A model generated the notes under the pieces. That model was given only the letters and a program-made list of their open reading frames with translations, had not been told where the DNA came from and did not search any database. Made by a program: the position numbers and the translations under genes. A DNA stretch of 64,000 nucleotides from ZC4RG29 sp035304385 (GTDB lineage Bacteria; Bacteroidota; Bacteroidia; Cytophagales; Cyclobacteriaceae), in contig DATGQD010000036.1 in NCBI GenBank assembly GCA_035304385.1, positions 81,046 to 145,045 on the forward strand, in the 5' to 3' direction. Position 1 is the first letter of the stretch. Each line of letters begins with the position of its first letter. Positions 43,501 through 51,480 of the stretch are shown here, one piece after another.

Positions 43501-44052
43501 TGGATGGCACCAGGCAGGGTTGGCGCCGGCAATCAGGAAACAGTCGGCTTGCTCAATGTCATCGTATGCCACTGGCACCGCATCCTCTCCCAACATTCTC
43601 GTATACGCCGACACGGCACTGCTCATACATAGCCTGGAGTTGGTGTCGATGTTGTTGGTGCCCAGGTACCCTTTGACCAGCTTGTTGGCCACATAGTATT
43701 CTTCCGTAAGACATTGTCCGGACACATAAAAGCCCACAGCATCCGGACCATGTTGTGCTATTATCGATCGGAACACTGCCGCGGCGCGCTTCATGGCCTC
43801 AGGCCAGCTCACACGCTCGTAGGGATGATGCCGGCTCCATCGCATCTCCGGATACATTAGCCTGTCGGTTCGATCCTGTACGACGTAGTGGAGGTTCATA
43901 CCTTTCGAGCAAAGCATGCCCCGGTTAACGGGGTGGTCGGGATCGCCTTCGACGCTGACCTTTCCTTTGCGATCTTTTCGTACGACGATTCCGCACCCGA
44001 CGCCGCAGTACGAGCACGTTGTTTTGTAGCTTTTTTCCCCTGAACTACGCAC
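40537..44052 (-). CDS. nasA: Assimilatory nitrate reductase fused to NirB-like flavoprotein
   Basis: A 1171-residue fusion. The first 680 residues are a molybdopterin nitrate reductase with the N-terminal 4Fe-4S motif CSYCGVGCGIVV, the later cluster cysteine in RGMLCSKG, and a C-terminal molydopterin-binding part (TTGRIRDQWHTMTKTGKVN). From about 705 to 1030 there is a FAD/NAD(P)-binding reductase (VVVGAGAAAYRFV, VIGGGLLGLELAASL, YAVGTRPN). The end is a BFD-type 2Fe-2S domain (LVCSCNQVGEGNLL, GYGCGSCKPEV). NasA and its NasB-type reductase are normally separate, so electrons from NAD(P)H could pass within one chain. The start is GTG 44052; an in-frame stop lies just upstream. Confidence 0.92.
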   Translation of the reverse strand: MRSSGEKSYKTTCSYCGVGCGIVVRKDRKGKVSVEGDPDHPVNRGMLCSKGMNLHYVVQDRTDRLMYPEMRWSRHHPYERVSWPEAMKRAAAVFRSIIAQHGPDAVGFYVSGQCLTEEYYVANKLVKGYLGTNNIDTNSRLCMSSAVSAYTRMLGEDAVPVAYDDIEQADCFLIAGANPAWCHPILFRRLEKHKQENPDVRIIVVDPRKTDSASLADLHLAIMPGTDVWLYNAIARVLIENGDVDYQFIADHTSGFESYRDAVFATPVEEAAQICGISIDDIRTAASWIGGARGFLTLWAMGLNQSAVGVKKNLALVSLNLVTGHIGRPGSGPFSLTGQPNAMGGREVGGLATMLAAHRSITNPGHREEVARFWGVQNISARPGLTATEMVQALEDGRLKALWIVCTNPMVSLPDLNRASAALRKARFVVVQDISRKSDTLEFADLILPAAGHMEKEGTMTNSERRITHLSKILDPPGEALPDAEILCMFARAMGFPGFDYTSPADIFAEHALLTRGTNLDVSGVTYERLKESGSLQWPVPEPEHPGTSRLFGDGKFYTPDGRARFSDLPPTSGDVPSNSDPNYPLVMTTGRIRDQWHTMTKTGKVNKLRQHIDGPFLQIHPDDAATRGIEEGDIVAVENEWGEARVSARVTDSIRKGVVFLPMHWGKILTAELVRANNLTSPRVDPISKEPDFKFSRVEVKKFRRPPEKIVVVGAGAAAYRFVMSHRGLNHDDEIHIFSREEDSFYNRVLLPEYISGMLAWPRLQKLTANELARLNITLHSGTEIIGINRHRKTVVDENGQSHRYDKLILATGSRANVPKEAPMHLPGVFTMRTRRDADELKKRIRPGGEILVIGGGLLGLELAASLRECNVDVSIVHLGSRLMERQIDALAGELLLDFVEEKGIRVHLNDEVQHIDPVGTRGTLLASLKSGKTIAADSVIYAVGTRPNVEFVADSGLELGRGILVNDYLQTNDPDIFAMGEIAEHDGKLYGITSAAEKQADVVAAYLNGDLVSRFDGAVFMNILKFSDLDLCSIGMAEAPAGGSGYEEILFIDRAMRYYKKCIVKDDRLVGAILIGDKSEFAEFKSLIESRVELSDRRLKLLRSGKTSDPVVGRLVCSCNQVGEGNLLRLMQSGCSTLEEICKVSGAGYGCGSCKPEVQRIVQLSTVNV

Positions 44053-44095
44053 CGGTTGTTATCGCTTTATGGTGATGATTTCGTGAAATAGGTAC

Positions 44096-44143
44096 ACCGT
44101 AAAAATACGTATAACAACCCTATATGATACGTATTTTTACGTA
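44096..44143 (-). promoter_or_regulatory. NarL-like operator pair upstream of the nitrate reductase gene
   Basis: TACGTATTTTTACGTA at 44128-44143 has two TACGTA-type heptamers in the 7-2-7 inverted layout used by NarL. A second, 14/16 matching copy lies at 44096-44111 in opposite orientation. The two together make a perfect 15-bp inverted repeat (44098-44112 and 44127-44141) about 45-90 bases before the GTG start. Confidence 0.6.
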
Positions 44144-44203
44144 CTTTATTACCGAAATCGAAACCGCAGCCAGGGCAAACGGTTGCGCTGGGGTGGGATT
44201 GGA

Positions 44204-44863
44204 CTACAGGAGATTCTCTCTGACGACCTTATTAACCATGTCGATGGCGTTGTTCACGCCGAGCTTCTTCATGATGTTGAAGCGGTGGGTTTCAATAGTG
44301 CGGACGCTCTTGCTTAGTGCGTCTGCGATTTGCTTGTTTTGTTTGCCGTCAATAACGAGTCGAAGGATTTCCTTTTCCTTTGGAGTGAGGTGGTAGGGAT
44401 CGCGTGGAGGTGTTGCAGTGTTTTTTGAGGGCTTGGTATTCAGCAGGCGGTTGGCCAACACATTCGACACCGCACCGCTGAAGTATTTGTTGCCGGTGTT
44501 GATCTGTTTCAGCGCACGGATAAATTCATTCTTGTCGGTATCCTTGAGGAGGTACCCATACGCACCGGCGTCGAGCGCCTGCAGAACGTAATCTTCCGAG
44601 TCGTGCATGGAAAGGATAACCGCTTTGGTGCCGGGTGCGACATCAGCGAGTTTTGCAGCGGCTTCCAGGCCCGTCATACCGGGCATACGGATGTCCAGCA
44701 CCAGGATATCGGGATGAAGCTGTCGCGTTACCTCCAGGGCTTCGGCACCGCTACCCGCCTCGCCGACAACACGGATGTCTGAATCGGACTCGAGCATGGC
44801 TTTTATGCCGTTCCTTACCAGCACGTGGTCATCGGCTAGCACGATATGGATTGTCGCGTTCAT
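44204..44863 (-). CDS. NarL/FixJ-type response regulator
   Basis: A 219-residue response regulator. The receiver has HIVLADDHVLVRNGIKAML, the phospho-acceptor Asp in ILVLDIRMPGMTGLEAA and Lys in YLLKDTDKN. The C-terminal LuxR-type helix-turn-helix has LTPKEKEILRLVIDG, KQIADALSKSVRTIETHRF and MKKLGVNN. It begins 2 bases after the stop of the NarX-like kinase gene, so the two form a pair. It is flanked by the nitrate reductase fusion and nirBD; TACGTA boxes upstream of both are its likely targets. Confidence 0.93.
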   Translation of the reverse strand: MNATIHIVLADDHVLVRNGIKAMLESDSDIRVVGEAGSGAEALEVTRQLHPDILVLDIRMPGMTGLEAAAKLADVAPGTKAVILSMHDSEDYVLQALDAGAYGYLLKDTDKNEFIRALKQINTGNKYFSGAVSNVLANRLLNTKPSKNTATPPRDPYHLTPKEKEILRLVIDGKQNKQIADALSKSVRTIETHRFNIMKKLGVNNAIDMVNKVVRENLL

Positions 44864-44865
44864 TG

Positions 44866-46716
44866 TTATGCTTCAACCGCGGCGGAATTGCGAAGCGGTA
44901 CGGTCAGTCGTACAGTCGTACCTTCCCCCGGCGCCGACTTGATCTCAAGGTTGCCGTTAATATACTCGGTTCTTTCATACATATTAAAAAATCCGCGACC
45001 GGAATCAATATTGATGTCGCGGGCTTCCACGATTTTCTCGTCAAATCCGCGGCCTTTATCGGTTACCGTGATGACCAGGTCGTTCTCGTCCTGCCGCAGC
45101 AACACGTCAATTTTCGGCGCTCCTGAATACTTTATGGCATTGTTGATCGCCTCCTGGACAATGCGAAAAATATTATTCTCCACCTTTTGCGGGAGCCTGT
45201 AGGTCATGCTTCCCTCTGTTCTAAACTCCAGCGTTGTATCGCTAAGCTTTCCAATCTCCTGAATGAACACGTTGAGTGCGGCCTGCAGGCCGTAGTCGCC
45301 CAGTACCGTAGGCTTGAGGTTGAACGTCACCTTTCGAACCTCCTTGATCACATCCTTGATCCCCTGTTTGATCTCCGCCAGTCTCCGGGTGTTCGTATCC
45401 CCCGAGCCACTGTCCATCGATTCGATCTGAAACTTAAGCGACGTGAGCATCTGGCCAATTCCGTCATGGATGTCCATCGCGATGCGCTTGCGTTCCTCTT
45501 CCTGTCCCTCGAGAATCAACACGGAACGGAATTTCTGCTGGTTGATCTTTTTTTCTACTTCGGCGCGGTTCTTTTGTCGCATCGTGCGTTCCGCCTCCTT
45601 CTGTTGGGTGATATCCGATCCCATCACAAACAACTCCTCCACCTCGTCACCATTTCCATAGATGGGAACAATGGTGGCCGCGACTGCCGTCTCGCTATTG
45701 CCGGTACCTTCGAAGACGATCTCGGTTTGCAGCGTGCGGCCTTCCGAGACCTGCTCGACTACGTGATCCATCCAATCATCGTCCAGCGCCGAACCAGGAA
45801 AAAGGTCACACAGGCGCATCCCTGATCTTACGCTTCCGATGCCGCTCATTTCCGAAAAGGCATCAGCAACAAAAGTCACGTTTCCTCCCCTATCCGCTTT
45901 GGCAAGAAGCTTGGGATTTTCAACCGGCTCGTTCACCTGCGACAATTGCTCGTATGATTTTTCCAGTGAACCGTAGAGTGCACCGATCTCCTTCGTCAGC
46001 TGGCGCGCGTTCTGCTCCGAATTGATAAGCTGGTGGATGGTACGGTTCACTTGCCTGGTGGTGGGCCGGAAAATGAGCACGATCTCCAGCGCAATAACTA
46101 CAAGCGCAATCCCGAGCAGAATGTATTCCAACCGACTGAGTCTTTTCACTTTCGCCAACGCTTCCGCGTCGTACAACATTACAATGCGATCCATACCCTG
46201 TACAAAGGCGGCTTCGTTGGCGATAATTGTCTCGACAAGGGATTTTAGCGTCTCGTAATCCGTCGTTACGTCCTCCTCAAGCATGCGTACCAGCGATGAC
46301 CCACTCTCATGTATTGCGTTAAACGAGTCTCCGATTTCGCTATACATATTCCTGATGGCATCGCTTTGTGCGGGGGGAAGCCCCAGGGCGTCACTGCCGA
46401 TCACCAGGCCGTCGTGTGACTGGCCGAAAGTTTCAACGGATGCCCGCAACTCATTCAGGATGGCAATGCGTCTGTTGCTATCATGCGTTGTTGAAAGCAG
46501 AAGCGCATTCTTGCTAATGCGTTGGCTGAGCATACGTTGCCTGCCCGCCACGTTGATTACGTGCGAATCTGAAAGTTGGGAGCGCAGATGGCGCTGGATG
46601 AGGACCTGGCCGGCCAGTAAAGTACACGCTACGATACCGAGGGCAAGAATGTAAAGCAATCCCAGCCGGCTGAAGCGGTTTATGCTGTGGTGCGCCCCGT
46701 TGAACTTGAAATTCAT
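44866..46716 (-). CDS. NarX-like nitrate/nitrite sensor histidine kinase
   Basis: A 616-residue kinase. A membrane helix (about 20-40) is followed by a PilJ/NarX-type sensor with INVAGRQRMLSQRISKNALL. This resembles the P-box that binds nitrate in NarX and NarQ. After a second helix and HAMP-like linker come a PAS domain (FVADAFSEMSGIGSV) and a HisKA_3 dimerisation domain with EEERKRIAMDIHDGIGQ, then a HATPase (DKGRGFDEKIVEARDI). The start is ATG 46716, since the sequence from an upstream ATG (46800) is not membrane-like and would overlap nirD. It is paired with the NarL-like regulator. Confidence 0.9.
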   Translation of the reverse strand: MNFKFNGAHHSINRFSRLGLLYILALGIVACTLLAGQVLIQRHLRSQLSDSHVINVAGRQRMLSQRISKNALLLSTTHDSNRRIAILNELRASVETFGQSHDGLVIGSDALGLPPAQSDAIRNMYSEIGDSFNAIHESGSSLVRMLEEDVTTDYETLKSLVETIIANEAAFVQGMDRIVMLYDAEALAKVKRLSRLEYILLGIALVVIALEIVLIFRPTTRQVNRTIHQLINSEQNARQLTKEIGALYGSLEKSYEQLSQVNEPVENPKLLAKADRGGNVTFVADAFSEMSGIGSVRSGMRLCDLFPGSALDDDWMDHVVEQVSEGRTLQTEIVFEGTGNSETAVAATIVPIYGNGDEVEELFVMGSDITQQKEAERTMRQKNRAEVEKKINQQKFRSVLILEGQEEERKRIAMDIHDGIGQMLTSLKFQIESMDSGSGDTNTRRLAEIKQGIKDVIKEVRKVTFNLKPTVLGDYGLQAALNVFIQEIGKLSDTTLEFRTEGSMTYRLPQKVENNIFRIVQEAINNAIKYSGAPKIDVLLRQDENDLVITVTDKGRGFDEKIVEARDINIDSGRGFFNMYERTEYINGNLEIKSAPGEGTTVRLTVPLRNSAAVEA

Positions 46717-46783
46717 GTACCGTTCTAAAATTAGGGAATTCCCACCTTTACCGACAAATAAGCCGATCACGCGTGGGAATAGC

Positions 46784-47149
46784 CTATTCTTCGGGGACAC
46801 CGATGTACACGAAGCCGTCTTCGACCTTCACAGGAAACACCGTAAGGCAATCTTCGTCGGCGTTAAGACATTGGCCCGACTTCAGGGAGAAGGCCCTCTT
46901 GTGAAACGGGCACGCCACTTTCGGCTCTCCATCCTGCGACCCGATCAGGCCACGGGATAACACCATTTGCATTTTATGAGGGCACTGATTCTGGCACGCA
47001 TACCATTCGTTGCGTCGGGCAAAGTTGAACACTGCTATCTGAAGGTTGCCGTAGCGTACGCAGGCTCCGCCGTCCGCGGGAAAGTCGGTCACGCGGGCGG
47101 CCCTGAACCACGTCGCTACACCAGTTGTATTGGAAGGTAGGGATTTCAT
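46784..47149 (-). CDS. nirD: Nitrite reductase small subunit NirD (Rieske)
   Basis: NirD is the Rieske-type partner of the NADH nitrite reductase NirB. The 121-residue protein has the 2Fe-2S ligands in QNQCPHKMQM and ACPFHKRAFSL, and ends in a strand with VFPVKVEDGFVYIGVP. I start at ATG 47149, which gives MKSLPSNTTGVATWFRAARV; upstream residues overlap the nirB gene and are unlike the family. It follows nirB by about 40 bases on the same strand. NirD is needed for NirB folding or stability in some organisms. Confidence 0.92.
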   Translation of the reverse strand: MKSLPSNTTGVATWFRAARVTDFPADGGACVRYGNLQIAVFNFARRNEWYACQNQCPHKMQMVLSRGLIGSQDGEPKVACPFHKRAFSLKSGQCLNADEDCLTVFPVKVEDGFVYIGVPEE

Positions 47150-47189
47150 TTTATATAATGATCTGGATAATGTTTCAACAGGTTGTGTA

Positions 47190-49694
47190 TCAGGCATTCT
47201 TTTGCCAGTCGGCCGGACATTTCTGCCCGCGCATGGTAACAAACTGCAAGGTATCGTCTGCCTCTTCGCTGTTGACAAAGTGCCGGTACTGCGACCGCAG
47301 GTGGGGCGACTCAACTACGCGCTTCCATTCACACTCGTAGTTGGCAATAAGCGCCTTCATTTCTTCTTCCAGCGTTTCGCCAATGCCAAGGGAATCATTT
47401 ACGATTACATCACGGAGGTATTCCAGGCCGCCTTCCATCTTGTTGAGCCAGGTGGCGGTTCTGGTGAGCGGATCAGCGGTTCGGATATAATACATCAGGA
47501 AACGGTCGACGAGCTTTATACAGGTTTCCGTATCGACGTCGGCCACGAGTAACTTGGCGTGCTGGGGTCGTGCTCCGCCGTTGCCGCCTACATACAGGTT
47601 CCAGCCTTTCTCCGTGGCGATGATGCCAAAGTCTTTGGATTGCGCTTCGGCGCATTCGCGAATACAACCCGATACCGCACCCTTAATTTTATGAGGAGCA
47701 CGCAGCCCCTTGTACCTGTTTTCAATAAAGACGGCAAACGAAACAGAGTCCTGCACACCGTATCGGCACCACGTAGAGCCGACGCAGCTTTTCACCGTAC
47801 GTAATGCTTTACCGTAGGCGTGGCCGCTTTCAAATCCTTCAGCGATCAATTCTTCCCAGATATCGGGCAGTTCATCCACACGTGCGCCGAACATGTCGAT
47901 GCGTTGTCCACCGGTAACTTTTGTATAGAGATTGTACTTTTTGGCGATACGTCCTATGGCAATCAGTTTCGCCGGTGTGATTTCGCCACCGGGTATGCGG
48001 GGAACGACGGAATAGGTACCCCCACGCTGGATGTTTGCCAGGTACCTGTCGTTGGTATCCTGAATGGTGGCCAACTTGGGCACGGGTTCATTCCAGGCGC
48101 TCGCTAAAATGGAGGCGACGGCGGGTTTACAGATCTCACAGCCGTCGCCCTTCCCGTGTGAGTCGAGCAGATCATCAAATGTCCTCGCACCCGTCACGCG
48201 CACAATATCATATAGTTCCTGGCGTGAGTAGTCGAAATGCTCACACAGCGATTTTCGAATCGTGTGCCCCAGCGATTCCAGGGTCAGCTTCAAGAGGTCG
48301 TTGACCAGCGGCGTGCAGCCGCCGCATCCCGTGCAGGCCCGTGTCGCCTTCTTTATGTCGTCAACGGTTGTCGCTCCGTGCTCCGTCACCTGGCCGACAA
48401 TGTCGGCCTTGGTGACGTTTTCGCAGGAACAGATTTGTGCCGTGTCCGGAAGATCGCCAACGCCGCCTCCCACCTGCTCACGCGCGCCGGTGCCAATGCC
48501 GATAAGGGCTTCGGGATTCTCGGGAAGGGGCATGCGATTGATCATCATCTGATGCAGTATGTTGTAAGCAGAAGCATCGCCTACCAGGATGCCGCCTGTG
48601 AGGTATTTTCCGTCCTCCGAAACATTGATGCGTTTGTAAATTCCTTTTCTCGTATCGGTGAATGCAATGGGAACACTACCCGGCGTTTCGCCAAAAGGAT
48701 CACCAAAGCTGGCAACGTCAACGCCGATCAATTTTAGTTTAGTTGACATGTCGAAGCCGCGAAATGATCGCGACGTTTCGTCGTTAAGGCGCTGTACCAC
48801 GACCTCCGCCATCTCATAACCCGGAGCGACGAGCCCGTATACGAGGTTGTTGTGTGACGCGCATTCTCCAATGGCATAGATGAAAGGGTCATCGGTACGC
48901 ATGCTGTCGTCAACCACAATACCGCCCCTGGCAGCCACCCGCAAGCCGCATGCGCGCGCAAGTTCGTCACGCGGACGGATGCCAGCCGATATGACAAGCA
49001 TCCCCACGTCCAGCCGTGTGCCATCGCTGAATACCAGACCCTCGAGCCTGCCATTGCCCTCGATGGCCTGCGTATTCTTTCCGGTATGGACATGAAGGCC
49101 AAGTTGCTCCAGTTTCATTTTAAGAACGGCCGACCCCGCGTCGTCAATCTGCCGGGGCATGAGCCGCGGGGCGAACTCCACCACGTGGGTTTCCAGGCCA
49201 AGATCCACCAGCGCCTTCGCTGCCTCGAGTCCGAGCAACCCGCCTCCCATCACTGCGCCCCGGGATGTTTTCTTGCTGTAGGCCTCGATATGGTGGAGAT
49301 CTTCTATGGTGCGATAAACAAAAACTCCATGCCGTTCTGTGCCTTCCATCATCGGTACGAAAGCCGCCGACCCGGTGGCGAGGACGAGTACATCGTAGTG
49401 GTCTACCCGGCCATTATGGGTGCGGACCGTTTTCCCCTCCCGGTCAATTTCCGTTATCAGTTCCCCCGTATGCAGCTCAATGTCGTGCTCAGCATACCAC
49501 GAACGCGGTGCCATCAGGAGGTCGTCGGCAGTCATGCCGCGGAAATAATCACTGAGATGGACGCGGTCGTACGCCGGGCGAGGCTCCTCGCCGTAGACTA
49601 TGACTTCGAACGCAGACCCCGCCGCGCTCTTCCGCAGTTTTTCGCAAAAGCGATAACCGACCATCCCGTTGCCCACTACAATAATCCGTGTCAT
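47190..49694 (-). CDS. nirB: NADH-dependent nitrite reductase large subunit NirB
   Basis: NirB reduces nitrite to ammonia in the cytoplasm with NADH. The 834-residue protein has an N-terminal FAD/NAD domain (IIVVGNGMVGYRFCEKLR, VMGGGLLGLEAAKAL, VISAGIRPRDELA), a BFD 2Fe-2S domain (ICSCENVTKADIVGQ, CTGCGGCTPLV) and a second small Cys motif (GDGCEICKPAV). The siroheme/4Fe-4S half follows, with VKSCVGSTWCRYGVQDSV and GAVSGCIRECAEAQSKDFG. All cluster ligands are present. It leads nirD and then the NarX-like sensor gene on the minus strand. Four TACGTA boxes lie just upstream, so it is probably nitrate- or nitrite-responsive. Confidence 0.97.
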   Translation of the reverse strand: MTRIIVVGNGMVGYRFCEKLRKSAAGSAFEVIVYGEEPRPAYDRVHLSDYFRGMTADDLLMAPRSWYAEHDIELHTGELITEIDREGKTVRTHNGRVDHYDVLVLATGSAAFVPMMEGTERHGVFVYRTIEDLHHIEAYSKKTSRGAVMGGGLLGLEAAKALVDLGLETHVVEFAPRLMPRQIDDAGSAVLKMKLEQLGLHVHTGKNTQAIEGNGRLEGLVFSDGTRLDVGMLVISAGIRPRDELARACGLRVAARGGIVVDDSMRTDDPFIYAIGECASHNNLVYGLVAPGYEMAEVVVQRLNDETSRSFRGFDMSTKLKLIGVDVASFGDPFGETPGSVPIAFTDTRKGIYKRINVSEDGKYLTGGILVGDASAYNILHQMMINRMPLPENPEALIGIGTGAREQVGGGVGDLPDTAQICSCENVTKADIVGQVTEHGATTVDDIKKATRACTGCGGCTPLVNDLLKLTLESLGHTIRKSLCEHFDYSRQELYDIVRVTGARTFDDLLDSHGKGDGCEICKPAVASILASAWNEPVPKLATIQDTNDRYLANIQRGGTYSVVPRIPGGEITPAKLIAIGRIAKKYNLYTKVTGGQRIDMFGARVDELPDIWEELIAEGFESGHAYGKALRTVKSCVGSTWCRYGVQDSVSFAVFIENRYKGLRAPHKIKGAVSGCIRECAEAQSKDFGIIATEKGWNLYVGGNGGARPQHAKLLVADVDTETCIKLVDRFLMYYIRTADPLTRTATWLNKMEGGLEYLRDVIVNDSLGIGETLEEEMKALIANYECEWKRVVESPHLRSQYRHFVNSEEADDTLQFVTMRGQKCPADWQKNA

Positions 49695-49702
49695 TCCGTA
49701 TA

Positions 49703-49785
49703 ATTACGTATCAAAAAGGCTTTTACAAGAGTAAAAATACGTATTTACCCCTACGCAGCAATAAGAAATTACGTATTTCTACGTA
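49703..49785 (-). promoter_or_regulatory. NarL-like TACGTA boxes upstream of nirB
   Basis: TACGTA occurs at 49705, 49738, 49770 and 49780. The last two form TACGTATTTCTACGTA (49770-49785), a 7-2-7 layout identical in spacing to the box upstream of the nitrate reductase fusion. The spacing between the other boxes is about 32-33 bases, near three helical turns. The same stretch also lies upstream of the divergent DUF4202 gene. Confidence 0.6.
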
Positions 49786-49916
49786 CACGTTTGCGGTGGG
49801 GGGAGAACGCACTATTTATATAAGGGGCGCTGGAACACGGGGAAAATGCCCTTTTTAGGGCCCTGCGGGCAGGAGCCCGGATTTGAAAACCTCTTCGCGA
49901 TTATTACCTTACCCCA

Positions 49917-50507
49917 ATGCAGGACGACAAACTTGCCCGGGCGTTTAAAGCCTTTGATGCTTACAACAGTCAGGATCCCAACCTGGAGACGGACGGTGGC
50001 AAATCCATTCCAAAGGAAGTTTTGTACGCCGAACGCATGACCCAGCGCCTGGCCGCTTTTGCGCCCGGCGCCCCAGAGCATGTTCAGCTGGCTGCGCGAT
50101 GCCAACATATTGGCCGGTGGGAAATCCCGCGGTCGAAGTATCCCATGGATCGAAAGGGATACCTGGGTTGGCGAAACGAGTTAAAGCGACACCATGCTGG
50201 CATTGCGGAAGGCATCCTTAAGACGTGCGGCTACGACGACACCACGATTGAACTCGTAAAATTCCTTCTGTTAAAAAAGCAGCTGCACGTCAATCCCGAA
50301 ACACAATTGCTTGAAGATGTTGTGTGTCTGGTATTCCTGGAACATTACCTGGAAGATTTTGCTGCACGTCATGACCCGGACAAGGTCGTTGACATTCTTC
50401 GCAAGACATTGAAGAAGATGTCGCCTCGTGCCGTCCGCGAAGCGCCGGAGGTGCTCAGGTCGGATGGCATGCGGATCTTGCTGGACGAAGCCGTGTCGGG
50501 ATCGTAA
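49917..50507 (+). CDS. DUF4202 family protein
   Basis: A 196-residue cytoplasmic protein that matches DUF4202 over its length: FDAYNSQDPNLETDGGKSIP, YAERMTQRLAAFAPGAPEHV, RCQHIGRWEIPRSKYPMDRK and ELKRHHAGIAEGIL. The paired His and Asp residues look like an HD-type metal site, but activity is unknown. It is divergent from nirB across the TACGTA boxes. The family is not an established part of nitrite assimilation, so the link rests on position only. It converges with a Tat-exported TIM-barrel gene 15 bases downstream. Confidence 0.87.
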   Translation: MQDDKLARAFKAFDAYNSQDPNLETDGGKSIPKEVLYAERMTQRLAAFAPGAPEHVQLAARCQHIGRWEIPRSKYPMDRKGYLGWRNELKRHHAGIAEGILKTCGYDDTTIELVKFLLLKKQLHVNPETQLLEDVVCLVFLEHYLEDFAARHDPDKVVDILRKTLKKMSPRAVREAPEVLRSDGMRILLDEAVSGS

Positions 50508-50522
50508 AGATGTTGTGAACTA

Positions 50523-51443
50523 TCACAGGAAATTGTCGGTCTCGCGGTAAGCGCGGATGAGGGCGAGCTCTCCCTCCTTTCCGGGTGCAGCGTTGCCGTG
50601 TTCCATTCCCATCACGCCGCGATAGCCCTTATTGTAAATGTGCTTGAATACATTCTTGTAATTGATCTCACCGGTAGTGGGTTCTTTTCGCCCCGGATTG
50701 TCACCGATTTGGAAATAGGCGATCTCATCCCAGCATAGGTCGATGTGCGGGATCAGGTGGCCTTCATTGCGCTGCATGTGATAGATATCATACAGTATCT
50801 TGCATGAAGGCGATCCGACAGCCTTGCAGATCATATAGCTTTGATCCGAATGCCGCAAAAAGAGATCAGGTGTATCGCTCAGGGGCTCCATGACCATAAC
50901 CAGGCCATGAGGTTCGAAGAGTTCTGCCCCACGCTTATACGCTTCAATGACGTTGGCCGTCTGGATGCCTATAGGAAGATTCCGCTCAAAAAAACCCGGT
51001 ACTACCGTCATCCATTTAGCGTTCACGCGCTTTGCGGCTTCGATTGACTTCCGGCAGGCCGACAGGAAAACATCGAGATGCTCCTTCTTCCCGGTGGTCA
51101 ATGACGTCTTCCAGTTTTCACCACCATCGACAACAAATACCCCCATTGTCATGCCCAGCTTCGCCAGCTCATCGCCGATCTTTTTTTGTTCCTCGACCGA
51201 ACGGCCCAGCAGTCCGTTGTCTTCTATTGCCTTGAACCCCTGGTCATGCATGAACCGGATCTGGTCTATGAAATTGTCGCCGGCGTGATGCTTGAACATT
51301 CCCGCATGCGGCGCGTAATTCAGGTTGAAAGGTTTTTCGGCCTTCTTGTCGTTGGCAGCGCGGGCCGTGGTAGTCGTCATTCCTGTGGCTGCGAGGCCAG
51401 CGGCTGCCGCCACAGCGTTGCGAACGAAATCTCTTCTTTGCAT
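50523..51443 (-). CDS. Tat-exported sugar phosphate isomerase-like TIM-barrel protein
   Basis: A 306-residue protein with a twin-arginine signal (MQRRDFVRNAVAAAAG) followed by a xylose-isomerase-like TIM barrel. Motifs include GFKAIEDNGLLGRSVEEQKK, VMEPLSDTPDLFLRH, ILYDIYHMQRNEGHLIPHI and QIGDNPGRKEPTTGEINYK, with Glu/Asp/His residues at the metal-binding strand ends. This pattern is near hydroxypyruvate isomerase family proteins. The substrate is unknown; the Tat signal implies export with folded cofactor. It stands alone and is followed on the far side by the ABM-like gene on the same strand upstream. Confidence 0.87.
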   Translation of the reverse strand: MQRRDFVRNAVAAAAGLAATGMTTTTARAANDKKAEKPFNLNYAPHAGMFKHHAGDNFIDQIRFMHDQGFKAIEDNGLLGRSVEEQKKIGDELAKLGMTMGVFVVDGGENWKTSLTTGKKEHLDVFLSACRKSIEAAKRVNAKWMTVVPGFFERNLPIGIQTANVIEAYKRGAELFEPHGLVMVMEPLSDTPDLFLRHSDQSYMICKAVGSPSCKILYDIYHMQRNEGHLIPHIDLCWDEIAYFQIGDNPGRKEPTTGEINYKNVFKHIYNKGYRGVMGMEHGNAAPGKEGELALIRAYRETDNFL

Positions 51444-51480
51444 GACTACAATTATCTACGGTTATATAAACGATTACGAC

